Of a stretch of 34,830 nucleotides of DNA, positions 15,611 to 23,227 are shown in pieces. The notes below the pieces were generated by a model that saw only the letters and a list, made by a program, of their open reading frames with translations, did not search any database and was not told the origin of the DNA. The stretch is from contig JBNMKN010000004.1 in the NCBI GenBank assembly GCA_050874365.1, forward strand, positions 1 to 34,830, written 5' to 3'. A program made the translations under genes and the position numbers. The DNA comes from Eshraghiella sp050874365 (lineage in GTDB: Bacteria; Bacillota; Clostridia; Lachnospirales; Lachnospiraceae). Within the stretch, counting starts at the first letter, position 1; each line of letters opens with the position of its first letter.

Positions 15611-15717
15611 TACCGGCAGTCACGATAATTTTAATAATATATGCACTTGCATTTGTACCTTCAATAATCAGTATTAAAAAGATTAATGTGACGAAGAACC
15701 TGCAGACTAACCGGTAA
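15586..15717 (+). other. Out-of-frame C-terminal segment of the ABC permease with TTTAAAT slippery heptamer
   Basis: From 15592 the -1 frame reads 41 codons with no stop until TAA at 15715-15717. It encodes FTIKDV, a hydrophobic helix (VIPAVTIILIIYALAFVP) and a basic end (SIKKINVTKNLQTNR). This is exactly what ends FtsX permeases of this kind, so it belongs to the gene before it. The heptamer TTTAAAT (15586-15592) in the phase X XXY YYZ lies at the switch. I see no strong stimulatory hairpin just downstream. Confidence 0.85.
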
Positions 15718-15720
15718 TGA

Positions 15721-15771
15721 AAAACCTTGGGAAACCGTTAATACGATTTTCCAAGGTTTTTATATTATTTC
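15721..15771. terminator. Bidirectional intrinsic terminator between ABC cassette and PilZ gene
   Basis: AAAACCTTGG (15721-15730) pairs with CCAAGGTTTT (15751-15760), with additional AAA/TTT pairing inside. T tracts occur on both strands, so it can serve the plus-strand ABC cassette and the convergent minus-strand gene. Confidence 0.85.
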
Positions 15772-16103
15772 TCTTCAAGTTTATCAAAGATATATCCGAG
15801 AACGGGAGCCATGCCTACAAATTCACAGCCGTAAGAGTATTCATCATCCTCTAATGCTTCGCAACGGATAATTTTAACAACGCTGTAAAGGATGGAATCC
15901 TCATCATCAAAGGTAAGTGCGGCATTAAAATAATAATTCATTGGAAGAATGCTTTTTGTAATAAAACCGATACCAGACCTAGAAACATCCTTAACTTCAA
16001 TAGGCGAGTCGATTTTAATCATATCCGCATTCTGGTCAAAAATATTGGATACAACAAGGTTAAGCTTGACCTTAACCCTTCTGTGACGTCTTTTATCAAC
16101 CAT
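15765..16103 (-). CDS. PilZ-domain protein, probable cyclic-di-GMP receptor
   Basis: A 112-aa single-domain PilZ protein. Both c-di-GMP contacts are present: the Arg cluster RRHRR at residues 5-9 (RxxxR) and Asp39-x-Ser41-x-x-Gly44 in DVSRSGIGF. The remainder alternates as beta strands typical of the PilZ barrel (AALTFDDED, YGCEFVGM). It has no fused output domain, so it would act by binding a partner after sensing c-di-GMP. It stands alone on the minus strand with GGAGG before the start, back to back with purC. No cyclase or phosphodiesterase is in the window. Target unknown. Confidence 0.88.
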   Translation of the reverse strand: MVDKRRHRRVKVKLNLVVSNIFDQNADMIKIDSPIEVKDVSRSGIGFITKSILPMNYYFNAALTFDDEDSILYSVVKIIRCEALEDDEYSYGCEFVGMAPVLGYIFDKLEEK

Positions 16104-16198
16104 ATGTATTTCCTCCCGGTAACATTCTATACTTAAGATTATAACCTATATCGGTCATAAAACAATACTTATTTTATTTATTTTAGTAGGTATTGACG

Positions 16199-16228
16199 TT
16201 GACTTTATAAAACTTGGTGTACTATAAT
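16199..16228 (+). promoter_or_regulatory. Promoter of the purC-purF-purB operon
   Basis: TTGACT (16199-16204) and TATAAT (16223-16228) are separated by 18 bases, with purC starting 42 bases later. I see no purine riboswitch or long leader. Confidence 0.8.
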
Positions 16229-16269
16229 CGTACTGTAAAAAATTGCATAAATATATGGAGGACAATAAC

Positions 16270-17145
16270 ATGCAGGAATATAAGCCTTTTAAAGAGGGTA
16301 AAGTACGAGAAGTATATGATAACGGTGACAGCCTTATAATGGTTGCAACAGACAGAATATCAGCCTTCGATAACATTCTTAAAAACAAGATAACAGATAA
16401 GGGTGCCATATTAACTCAGATGTCTAAGTTCTGGTTTGATTTTACAAAAGATATAGTACCTAATCATATGATATCGGTTGATAATAAGGATATGCCTGAA
16501 TTTTTCCAGAAGGATGAATTTAAAGGCAACAGCATGATGTGCAAGAAGTTAGAGATGCTCCCTATCGAATGTATCGTAAGAGGATACATTACAGGAAGCG
16601 GTTGGGCAAGCTACAAGGAGAACGGAACCGTTTGCGGAATTAAGCTTCCTGAAGGACTTAAGGAATCAGACAAGCTTCCTGAACCTATATATACTCCAAG
16701 TACCAAGGCAGAGATAGGACTCCATGATGAGAATATATCATACGAGCAGAGTGTAGAAGTTCTTAAGAAAATTTATCCTGAAAAGGGTGAAGAGTATGCA
16801 GCTAAGATTAAGGAATACACAATCGCTTTATATAAGAAATGTGCAGATTATGCTTTGAGCAAAGGAATTATCATTGCCGATACTAAATTTGAATTCGGTC
16901 TTAACGAAAAGGGTGAAGTTGTTGTCGGTGACGAAATGCTCACACCTGACAGCTCAAGATTCTGGCCTCTTGAAGGATATGAAGCTGGCAAATCACAGCC
17001 ATCATATGATAAGCAGTTTGTAAGAGACTGGCTTAAAGCTAATCCTGACAATGACCTTCTTCTTCCAGAAGAAGTTGTTACAAAGACTGTTGATAAATAC
17101 AAAGAGGCATTTGCATTACTTACAGGCAAAGAATTTAATATCTGA
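16270..17145 (+). CDS. purC: Phosphoribosylaminoimidazole-succinocarboxamide synthase
   Basis: SAICAR synthetase of de novo purine synthesis: ATP-dependent ligation of aspartate to CAIR. The product is 291 aa. It shows the N-terminal KVREVYDNGD nucleotide-binding strand-turn, the SAFDN motif, the IVRGYITGSGWASYK loop near the middle, and DTKFEFG plus DEMLTPDSSRFWP towards the C-terminus, all family hallmarks. It is longer than the roughly 240-aa E. coli/Bacillus form and belongs to the extended type. The start at 16270 follows GGAGG (16257-16261) by 8 bases; an in-frame ATG at 16255 overlaps that site. The purF start follows 17 bases after the stop, so it is operonic. Confidence 0.96.
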   Translation: MQEYKPFKEGKVREVYDNGDSLIMVATDRISAFDNILKNKITDKGAILTQMSKFWFDFTKDIVPNHMISVDNKDMPEFFQKDEFKGNSMMCKKLEMLPIECIVRGYITGSGWASYKENGTVCGIKLPEGLKESDKLPEPIYTPSTKAEIGLHDENISYEQSVEVLKKIYPEKGEEYAAKIKEYTIALYKKCADYALSKGIIIADTKFEFGLNEKGEVVVGDEMLTPDSSRFWPLEGYEAGKSQPSYDKQFVRDWLKANPDNDLLLPEEVVTKTVDKYKEAFALLTGKEFNI

Positions 17146-17162
17146 TACCTGGAGGTATAAAT

Positions 17163-18605
17163 ATGATAGAAACAATTAAGTCAGACAATATTGAAGAAAG
17201 TGGAGTGCATGAAGAGTGCGGTGTATTCGGTGCTTACGATTTTGACGGCAATGATGTTGCCACAACAATATACTACGGACTGTTCGCGTTGCAGCACAGA
17301 GGACAGGAAAGCTGTGGTATAGCGGTAAGCGACACGGAAGGACCTAAAGGAATTGTTAATTCCAGAAAAGATATGGGATTGGCAAGCGAAGTTTTTGATG
17401 CAGAATCACTTGAAAAATTAAAAGGAAACATTGGTGTAGGACATGTAAGATATTCTACGGCAGGAAGCAGCTGCAGGGAAAATGCCCAGCCACTTGTTCT
17501 TAATTATGTTAAAGGAACATTGGCACTCGCTCATAACGGCAACCTTATAAATGCTCCTGAACTCAGGGATGAACTTTCATACACAGGTGCGATTTTCCAG
17601 ACAACCATAGATTCAGAGGTAATCGCATATTACATAGCAAGGGAACGTCTCAAGACCTCAAGCGTTGAAGAGGCGGTTGCCAATGCCATGAAAAAAATAA
17701 AAGGTGCATATTCCCTTGTAGTAATGAGTCCCCGTAAATTAATTGCGGCAAGGGATGTTTTCGGCTTTAAGCCGCTAAGCATCGGAAAAAGAGACAATGC
17801 ATATTTTGTATCTTCAGAGACCTGTGCGTTTTCTGCCATCGGTGCAGAATTTGTAAGGGATGTGCTTCCGGGAGAAATAGTCACAATAACACCTGACGGT
17901 ATAAGCTCAGATACTTCGGGATGTATTGAGAAATGTGCAAGATGTATTTTTGAATATATATATTTTGCAAGACCGGACAGCTATATTGACGGTGTAGGAG
18001 TATACAGCTCCCGTATCATGGCAGGACGTATACTTGCAAAGACCCACCCTGTAGAGGCTGATATAGTAGTAGGCGTACCTGAATCAGGTAACGTGGCTGC
18101 CCTTGGATATTCCATGGAATCGGGAATACCTTACGGAATTGCATTCATGAAAAACAGTTATGTAGGGCGTACATTTATTAAGCCTAAGCAGTCCCAGAGA
18201 GAGACCAGTGTTAAAATCAAACTCAATGTTTTAAAAGATGCGGTAAACGGTAAAAGAGTTATTATGATAGATGACTCCATCGTGCGAGGAACAACCTCGG
18301 CGAGAATAGTCAAGATGTTAAAAGATGCAGGTGCTACCGAAGTACATGTAAGGATAAGTTCACCTCCGTTTTTACATCCATGTTATTTTGGAACGGATAT
18401 TCCGTCGGATGACCAGTTAATAGCACATGACCACACCGTAGACCAGATATGTAAATATATCGGGGCAGATTCACTGGGTTACCTTGATGTCACAAGATTA
18501 AGTGAACTCATAGACGGTAAGACCGATTATTGTGATGCCTGCTTTACCGGAAATTATCCTATAGAACCGCCGACAGAAGATATCCGTGGCGAATACGAAA
18601 AATAA
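17163..18605 (+). CDS. purF: Amidophosphoribosyltransferase
   Basis: First committed enzyme of purine synthesis, making phosphoribosylamine from PRPP and glutamine. The 480-aa product is of the Bacillus Fe-S type. An 18-residue propeptide precedes the nucleophile Cys19 in HEECGVFG, which becomes N-terminal after self-cleavage. The Ntn glutaminase domain covers about residues 19-250. The phosphoribosyltransferase domain carries the PRPP motif VIMIDDSIVRGTTS with Asp370-Asp371. Candidate 4Fe-4S ligands are Cys261 (in CARCIFEY), Cys407 (HPCYFG), Cys457 and Cys460 (DYCDACF), matching the B. subtilis pattern. The cluster makes the enzyme oxygen-sensitive, which fits an anaerobe. It lies between purC and purB in one operon. 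Confidence 0.96.
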   Translation: MIETIKSDNIEESGVHEECGVFGAYDFDGNDVATTIYYGLFALQHRGQESCGIAVSDTEGPKGIVNSRKDMGLASEVFDAESLEKLKGNIGVGHVRYSTAGSSCRENAQPLVLNYVKGTLALAHNGNLINAPELRDELSYTGAIFQTTIDSEVIAYYIARERLKTSSVEEAVANAMKKIKGAYSLVVMSPRKLIAARDVFGFKPLSIGKRDNAYFVSSETCAFSAIGAEFVRDVLPGEIVTITPDGISSDTSGCIEKCARCIFEYIYFARPDSYIDGVGVYSSRIMAGRILAKTHPVEADIVVGVPESGNVAALGYSMESGIPYGIAFMKNSYVGRTFIKPKQSQRETSVKIKLNVLKDAVNGKRVIMIDDSIVRGTTSARIVKMLKDAGATEVHVRISSPPFLHPCYFGTDIPSDDQLIAHDHTVDQICKYIGADSLGYLDVTRLSELIDGKTDYCDACFTGNYPIEPPTEDIRGEYEK

Positions 18606-18618
18606 AAGGAGATTTAAA

Positions 18619-20052
18619 ATGGCAACTGACAGATATCAGACACCTTTGGCTGAAAGATATGCAAGTAAAGAAATGCAGTATATTTTTTCACCTGATAAAA
18701 AATTCAGAACATGGAGAGCACTCTGGATTGCTCTTGCAGAATCAGAAAAAGAACTTGGACTTAATATTACTGATGAGCAGATAGAAGAACTTAAAGCTCA
18801 CAAGGACGATATTAATTACGAGGATGCAAAGGCAAGAGAAAAAATTGTAAGACATGATGTAATGTCACATGTATATGCTTACGGTTTACAGTGTCCTAAG
18901 GCAAAGGGAATTATCCATCTCGGAGCAACCTCATGTTATGTAGGCGATAATACCGACCTTATAATAATGACAGAGGGACTTAAACTTGTCCGCAAAAAAC
19001 TTGTGAATGTAATCAACGAGCTTTCAAAATTTGCAGACGAATATAAGGCACTTCCTACTCTTGCATTTACGCATTTTCAGCCAGCACAGCCAACAACTGT
19101 AGGTAAAAGAGCAACTCTCTGGATGCAGGAACTTCTTCTAGACCTTGAAGACCTTAACCACGTTATTTCAACAATGAAGCTTCTCGGACAGAAGGGTACA
19201 ACAGGAACACAGGCAAGTTTTATGGAGCTTTTTGAAGGCGACCAGGATAAAATACGCCGTCTTGATAAGATGATAGCCAATAAGATGGGATTTGAAGACA
19301 CATATCCTGTTTCAGGCCAGACTTATTCAAGAAAAGTAGATACCAAGGTAGTAAATGTTCTTGCAGGTATCGCTGCAAGTGCCCACAAGTTTTCTAATGA
19401 TATAAGACTTTTACAGCATTTAAAAGAAATCGAAGAGCCTTTTGAAAAGACTCAGATTGGTTCATCCGCAATGGCTTATAAGAGAAATCCTATGAGAAGC
19501 GAAAGAATAGCGAGTCTTGCTAATTTTGTTATGTCAGATGTCATGAACCCAGCAATCACAAGTGCCACACAGTGGTTTGAGAGAACCCTTGATGATTCGG
19601 CTAATAAGAGAATGTCTGTACCGGAAGCATTTCTTGCAGTAGACGGTATACTTGACCTTTATCTCAATGTCGTAGACGGACTTGTTGTATACGATAAGGT
19701 AATTTACAAACACATTATGGCAGAGCTTCCTTTTATGGCTACAGAAAATATTATGATGGATGCCGTTAAAGCCGGCGGGGACAGACAGGAACTCCACGAA
19801 CGTATCAGAACACTTTCAATGGAAGCGGGCAGACGTGTCAAAGTGGAAGGTCTTGACAACAATCTCCTTGAACTTATTGCTGCCGACCCTGCATTTAACC
19901 TTACACTTGAGGATTTGCAGAAAAATATGGACCCTTCATTATACACAGGACGTTCAAAGTGGCAGGTTGAAGAATTCCTTTCGGAAGTTGTAAAACCTAT
20001 CCTTGATGAATACAAAGATGAACTTGGTTTAACAGCGGAAATTAACTGTTAA
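18619..20052 (+). CDS. purB: Adenylosuccinate lyase
   Basis: Fumarase/aspartase-superfamily enzyme acting twice in purine synthesis: it cleaves SAICAR (the purC product) to AICAR, and adenylosuccinate (the purA product) to AMP. The product is 477 aa. The superfamily signature GSSAMAYKRNPMRSE starts at residue 281, with the catalytic Ser at 282 or 283. GATSCYVGDNTD and THFQPAQPTT, the other two conserved regions, lie near residues 104 and 153. The start at 18619 follows AAAGGAG; an in-frame ATG at 18586 inside purF is rejected. It lies 13 bases after purF and is followed by a terminator. Confidence 0.96.
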   Translation: MATDRYQTPLAERYASKEMQYIFSPDKKFRTWRALWIALAESEKELGLNITDEQIEELKAHKDDINYEDAKAREKIVRHDVMSHVYAYGLQCPKAKGIIHLGATSCYVGDNTDLIIMTEGLKLVRKKLVNVINELSKFADEYKALPTLAFTHFQPAQPTTVGKRATLWMQELLLDLEDLNHVISTMKLLGQKGTTGTQASFMELFEGDQDKIRRLDKMIANKMGFEDTYPVSGQTYSRKVDTKVVNVLAGIAASAHKFSNDIRLLQHLKEIEEPFEKTQIGSSAMAYKRNPMRSERIASLANFVMSDVMNPAITSATQWFERTLDDSANKRMSVPEAFLAVDGILDLYLNVVDGLVVYDKVIYKHIMAELPFMATENIMMDAVKAGGDRQELHERIRTLSMEAGRRVKVEGLDNNLLELIAADPAFNLTLEDLQKNMDPSLYTGRSKWQVEEFLSEVVKPILDEYKDELGLTAEINC

Positions 20053-20064
20053 TATATCATTACA

Positions 20065-20095
20065 AAAGAGTTGCCGGTATCGGCAACTCTTTCTT
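20065..20095 (+). terminator. Intrinsic terminator of purC-purF-purB
   Basis: AAAGAGTTGCCG (20065-20076) pairs perfectly with CGGCAACTCTTT (20081-20092) around a GTAT loop. Confidence 0.9.
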
Positions 20096-20122
20096 TACAT
20101 ATTTAATAATTTAAGGTATACT
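20094..20122 (+). promoter_or_regulatory. Promoter of purA
   Basis: TTTACA (20094-20099) and TATACT (20117-20122) are 17 bases apart. The -35 directly abuts the upstream terminator. Confidence 0.7.
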
Positions 20123-20128
20123 ATTCAC

Positions 20129-20147
20129 GCAGTCTTTGTGAGACTGC
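20129..20147 (+). other. Hairpin at the predicted 5' end of the purA mRNA
   Basis: GCAGTCT (20129-20135) pairs with AGACTGC (20141-20147) around TTGTG, beginning where transcription should start. A 5'-terminal hairpin of this kind often protects an mRNA from decay; it lacks a T tract, so it is not a terminator. Function is inference. Confidence 0.5.
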
Positions 20148-20180
20148 AGTTATTTATATAAAATACGAGGAGGATCACAC

Positions 20181-21476
20181 ATGGTAAGAGCAATAGTTGG
20201 CGCTAACTGGGGTGATGAAGGCAAGGGCAAGATTACGGATATGCTTGCTGAACAGTCAGATATTATAGTAAGATTCCAGGGAGGAAGTAATGCCGGTCAT
20301 ACGATTATTAATGACTATGGTAAGTTTGCTTTACATTTACTTCCATCAGGCGTTTTTTATAATCATACAACAAGTGTAATCGGTAACGGTGTGGCACTTA
20401 ACATACCATATCTTTTCAATGAGATTAAGTCACTTGAGGACAGAGGCGTACCAACACCTAAGATTCTTGTATCAGACAGAGCACAGATACTTATGCCATA
20501 TCATGTTGATTTTGATACATATGAAGAAGAACGTCTTGGCGGTAAAGCATTTGGTTCGACTAAGTCGGGAATTGCACCATTTTACTCAGACAAGTATGCC
20601 AAGATTGGTTTTCAGGTAAGCGAATTATTCATGGATGAGGCAGACCTTCGTGAAAAGGTTGAGCGTGTTGTTGAATATAAGAACGTGCTCCTTAAGAACC
20701 TTTACAATAAGGAACCAATGAATCCTGATGATATATTCAATCTTTTAATGGAATATAAGGAAATGGTTGCTCCATATGTAGCAGATGTTTCACTTTTCCT
20801 TCACAATGCACTTAAAGAGGGTAAGACAGTCCTTCTTGAAGGACAGCTTGGTTCACTCAAGGACCCTGACCATGGTATTTACCCAATGGTAACATCTTCT
20901 TCAACACTTGCATCTTACGGTGCAATCGGTGCAGGTATTCCTGCTAAGGAGATTCAGGATGTCATTACCGTTGTTAAAGCATACTCTTCAGCAGTCGGTG
21001 CCGGAGCTTTCGTAAGTGAGATTTTCGGTGATGAAGCACAGGAATTAAGAGTACGTGGCGGAGACGGCGGAGAATTCGGTGCTACAACAGGCAGACCAAG
21101 AAGAATGGGCTGGTTTGATGCGGTTGCCACAAGATACGGATGCAGAATGCAGGGTGCAACAGAAGTAGCACTTACAGTTCTTGATGTACTCGGATATCTT
21201 GATGAGATTCCTATGTGCGTAGGATATGAAATTGACGGCGAAGTTATTAAGGACTTCCCTGTAACCTACAAGCTTGAAAAAGCTAAACCTGTACTTAAGA
21301 AATTTAAGGGCTGGAAATGTGATATCAGAGGAATTAAGAATTATGACGAGCTTCCTGCTGAATGTAAGGCATACATTGAAGCAATAGAGGAAGAAATCGG
21401 CGTACCTATTACAATGGTATCTAACGGTCCTAAGAGACACGATATTATCTACAGAACAAGCAAATTATCTAAATAA
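20181..21476 (+). CDS. purA: Adenylosuccinate synthetase
   Basis: GTP-dependent ligation of aspartate to IMP, the first step from IMP to AMP; purB completes it. The product is 431 aa, the normal length. The N-terminal GTP-binding loop reads GANWGDEGKGK (residues 7-17), with catalytic base Asp12 and, further on, catalytic His40 in NAGHTI. The IMP/GTP-binding features VSDRAQILMPYH, LEGQLGSLKDPDHG, GGDGGEFGATTGRPRR and the C-terminal GPKR are all present. In many bacteria the GTP loop starts GSQWGDEGKGK; Ala-Asn replacing Ser-Gln is a variant without obvious consequence. It has its own promoter and ribosome site GAGGAGG, and is followed by a long terminator. Confidence 0.96.
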   Translation: MVRAIVGANWGDEGKGKITDMLAEQSDIIVRFQGGSNAGHTIINDYGKFALHLLPSGVFYNHTTSVIGNGVALNIPYLFNEIKSLEDRGVPTPKILVSDRAQILMPYHVDFDTYEEERLGGKAFGSTKSGIAPFYSDKYAKIGFQVSELFMDEADLREKVERVVEYKNVLLKNLYNKEPMNPDDIFNLLMEYKEMVAPYVADVSLFLHNALKEGKTVLLEGQLGSLKDPDHGIYPMVTSSSTLASYGAIGAGIPAKEIQDVITVVKAYSSAVGAGAFVSEIFGDEAQELRVRGGDGGEFGATTGRPRRMGWFDAVATRYGCRMQGATEVALTVLDVLGYLDEIPMCVGYEIDGEVIKDFPVTYKLEKAKPVLKKFKGWKCDIRGIKNYDELPAECKAYIEAIEEEIGVPITMVSNGPKRHDIIYRTSKLSK

Positions 21477-21513
21477 AATATAATGGTGGTTGTAAAAATC
21501 CCTCAAAGAAAAT

Positions 21514-21583
21514 GGCTATGAGCTTTATCTGCCCCCTGTCTGTTTGACAGGGGGCAGATTATTGCACTCAATAGCCTTTTTTT
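21514..21583 (+). terminator. Composite terminator after purA
   Basis: An outer stem (GGCTATGAG at 21514-21522 with CTCAATAGCC at 21567-21576, one bulged A) leads into TTTTTTT. Its loop holds an inner perfect 12-bp GC-rich hairpin: CTGCCCCCTGTC (21529-21540), TGTTT, GACAGGGGGCAG (21546-21557). The inner hairpin alone has no T tract. Confidence 0.85.
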
Positions 21584-21636
21584 ATTGTTTTAAAGATGGA
21601 TGGAATGGTGGAAGGTGGATTATTTATGGGGAAAAA

Positions 21637-22185
21637 GGTAAACTCTACCTAAACGGTGGGAAAGAGGCAGACGGGTAGAGAATTTCATGATAGAGAAAAG
21701 TAAAATTCTACCTAATCATATGAGATGAATGAAAAAGGTAGAGAGTTCCGCAGAATGGAAAATAGGATTTCTACCTGAATGGCTGGGACGGGCAAAAAGG
21801 GTAGAGAAGTCCATAACAGGAGGAAGAAAAACTCTACTCAAATGGCAGAGACAAGTAAAAAGGGTAGAAAATTTCACAGAAGGGAAAGCAAAACTCTACC
21901 TAAACGGAGAGAAAAAGCAGAAAAGGTAGAAAAATTTATAACAGAGAAAATTAAATCTCTACCTGAGCGGCTGAGACAAGCAAAAATGGTAGAAAAAGTT
22001 GTAACAGAGAAAATCAAAATTCTACCAAAATGGCAGAGAGAAGCAAAAGGGGTAGAAATTTCCATAAAAGAAAATACAAAATTCTACCAAAATAGCAAAG
22101 AGAAGCAGAAAGGGTAGAGAATTTCGCAGAAGGAAAAATCAAATCTCTACCTAAACGGTGGGAAAGTGGAAGAAGGGTAGAGAAT
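21637..22185. repeat. Tandem array, 63-bp period, with GGTAGA/TCTACC inverted arms
   Basis: Eight near-complete units start with GGTAG at 21674, 21737, 21800, 21863, 21925, 21988, 22051 and 22113. A shortened unit precedes them (21637-21649, about 26 bases of its interior missing) and a truncated left arm follows (22176-22185). Spacings are 63, 63, 63, 62, 63, 63, 62 and 63. Each unit has a left arm GGTAGA(G/A)A, about 24 purine-rich bases, a right arm (T/C)TCTACC (TCTACT in the third), then a 24-25-base linker of AAACGG/AATGGC type ending in AAAAG. Right and left arms can pair within a unit or with the next unit. The plus strand outside the right arms is nearly all purine. Open frames exist in parts, but the 62-bp steps break them, so I regard it as non-coding. 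It fills the space between the purA terminator and the 3' end of a minus-strand gene. Confidence 0.93.
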
Positions 22186-22217
22186 CCAATCCCCACAGCC
22201 TCTAACAATTCTCAAAA

Positions 22218-22499
22218 TTATTTATCGGCAGAATCGTCGCTCTTATCAGAGATGCTTTTTTCAGAAGTATCATCTTCCTCCGAATCCATAAACTGGTTCC
22301 TTGTAGCAAGCTTATGAAACATCATGAAAATATATATCCAGACAGGAACGACAATAGTACAGAGCATTGATATTTTAAGTGCAGCACCGGCACTCTTGTG
22401 CTGGATTATTGCAAGTACAAGGGAAGTTATATACATTCCGACCAAAAGCACTATACATATAATTGCCATTACTCTGACGGCAGTAGATTTCTTTTTCAT
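22218..22499 (-). CDS. Small two-helix membrane protein of unknown function
   Basis: 93 aa. A basic start (MKKKSTAVR) is followed by two hydrophobic helices, about residues 10-31 and 44-62, then an acidic Ser/Asp-rich cytoplasmic tail (DSEEDDTSEKSISDKSDDSADK). I do not recognise a named family. The reading is supported by the clean topology and a GAGG site before the start. It is transcribed towards the 63-bp repeat array, which would form its 3' untranslated region if no terminator lies before it; I see no hairpin with a T tract between the stop codon and the array. Confidence 0.7.
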   Translation of the reverse strand: MKKKSTAVRVMAIICIVLLVGMYITSLVLAIIQHKSAGAALKISMLCTIVVPVWIYIFMMFHKLATRNQFMDSEEDDTSEKSISDKSDDSADK

Positions 22500-22575
22500 A
22501 TATTAACCTCGTCATCTGATATTATAAGATGATTTTAGCAGAAAATAAGAAAAATGTATAGATAGGTAAATATTC

Positions 22576-22604
22576 TTTACATAATATGGAAGGTATGGTA
22601 ACAT
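22576..22604 (+). promoter_or_regulatory. Promoter of the gene at 22662
   Basis: TTTACA (22576-22581) and TAACAT (22599-22604) with a 17-base spacer. The rest of the 22500-22661 gap holds only AT-rich sequence and the divergent upstream region. Confidence 0.5.
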
Positions 22605-22661
22605 ATTTGTATAAAATTAAGTGCAATTAATGTATTTATTAGTACATAAGGAGGGCTGAGT

Positions 22662-23147
22662 ATGAAAAATAAGAAAACCTTTATACCCATAATAATAACC
22701 GTAATAATCGTTGCAGCTGTGTTGTTTTTGATTTATAAGCTTCCGATAAAGGATACCGGAGATATAAATCTTGACGGAGATATAAAAGTTATTGAGTTCA
22801 TAAGTAAAGTTAAATATATTGATGGCAAAGCGTATCCTGATGATGATACGAAAATATATTATTTTGCTGAGGACAGCGAAGAAGCAAAGCAAATCAGGGA
22901 AATGATATCGGAATATAAGCTGCATCGTCGTTCAAAGTTTTATAAAAATAAGTATGGCGATTCGGACGGAGAATATAGTATAGCTGTTAAGTTTGATTCT
23001 GTGGATATTACATTGTGTGAAAGCGGTTCAATTATAATTGATAATAAGTATTACACCACCAACCGCTTTGGAGAGGGAAAGAATGAGCTGCAGAATAAAG
23101 TATATGAATTCCTTAAAACACAGAAGGATGGAGTGATAATACCGTAA
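22662..23147 (+). CDS. Membrane-anchored extracytoplasmic protein of unknown function
   Basis: 161 aa. One N-terminal helix (about residues 6-25, TFIPIIITVIIVAAVLFLIY) anchors a globular domain outside the membrane. The domain alternates charged and hydrophobic residues as in a small alpha/beta fold (KVIEFISKVKYIDG, YSIAVKFDSVDITL, GSIIIDNKYYTTN). There is no Cys lipobox and no catalytic motif I can name. It has its own promoter and a GGAGG site, with no terminator seen before the next promoter at 23165. AT-rich composition resembles the second ABC cassette. Function unknown. Confidence 0.75.
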   Translation: MKNKKTFIPIIITVIIVAAVLFLIYKLPIKDTGDINLDGDIKVIEFISKVKYIDGKAYPDDDTKIYYFAEDSEEAKQIREMISEYKLHRRSKFYKNKYGDSDGEYSIAVKFDSVDITLCESGSIIIDNKYYTTNRFGEGKNELQNKVYEFLKTQKDGVIIP

Positions 23148-23164
23148 AAAACATTTTCCCCCAT

Positions 23165-23193
23165 TTGACTAAATTAAAAGATTGTTATATAAT
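23165..23193 (+). promoter_or_regulatory. Near-consensus promoter of the SEC-C gene
   Basis: TTGACT (23165-23170) and TATAAT (23188-23193), 17-base spacer. Confidence 0.8.
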
Positions 23194-23227
23194 TTCATAA
23201 TAATACAAAAGTTTTAGGAGAACGAAT

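Noticed and set aside
15592..15717. Separate small membrane protein after the ABC permease
   Set aside because: It has no start codon or ribosome site, and its content is the expected last helix and basic tail of the preceding permease, so it is treated as the shifted end of that gene.
16104..16269. Purine riboswitch or PurR box before purC
   Set aside because: The start is expected around 16235, which leaves a leader of about 35 bases, too short for a purine aptamer; I saw no conserved aptamer core.
21729..22117. Overlapping open frames in the repeat array that give a Lys/Arg/Glu-rich 21-residue repeat protein
   Set aside because: The 62-bp steps change frame within the array, two plus frames and one minus frame are equally open, and no ribosome site precedes them. 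Open frames follow from purine-rich repeats lacking stop codons.
21637..22185. CRISPR array
   Set aside because: The whole 63-bp unit repeats with drift; there are no unique spacers between identical repeats and no cas genes in the window.
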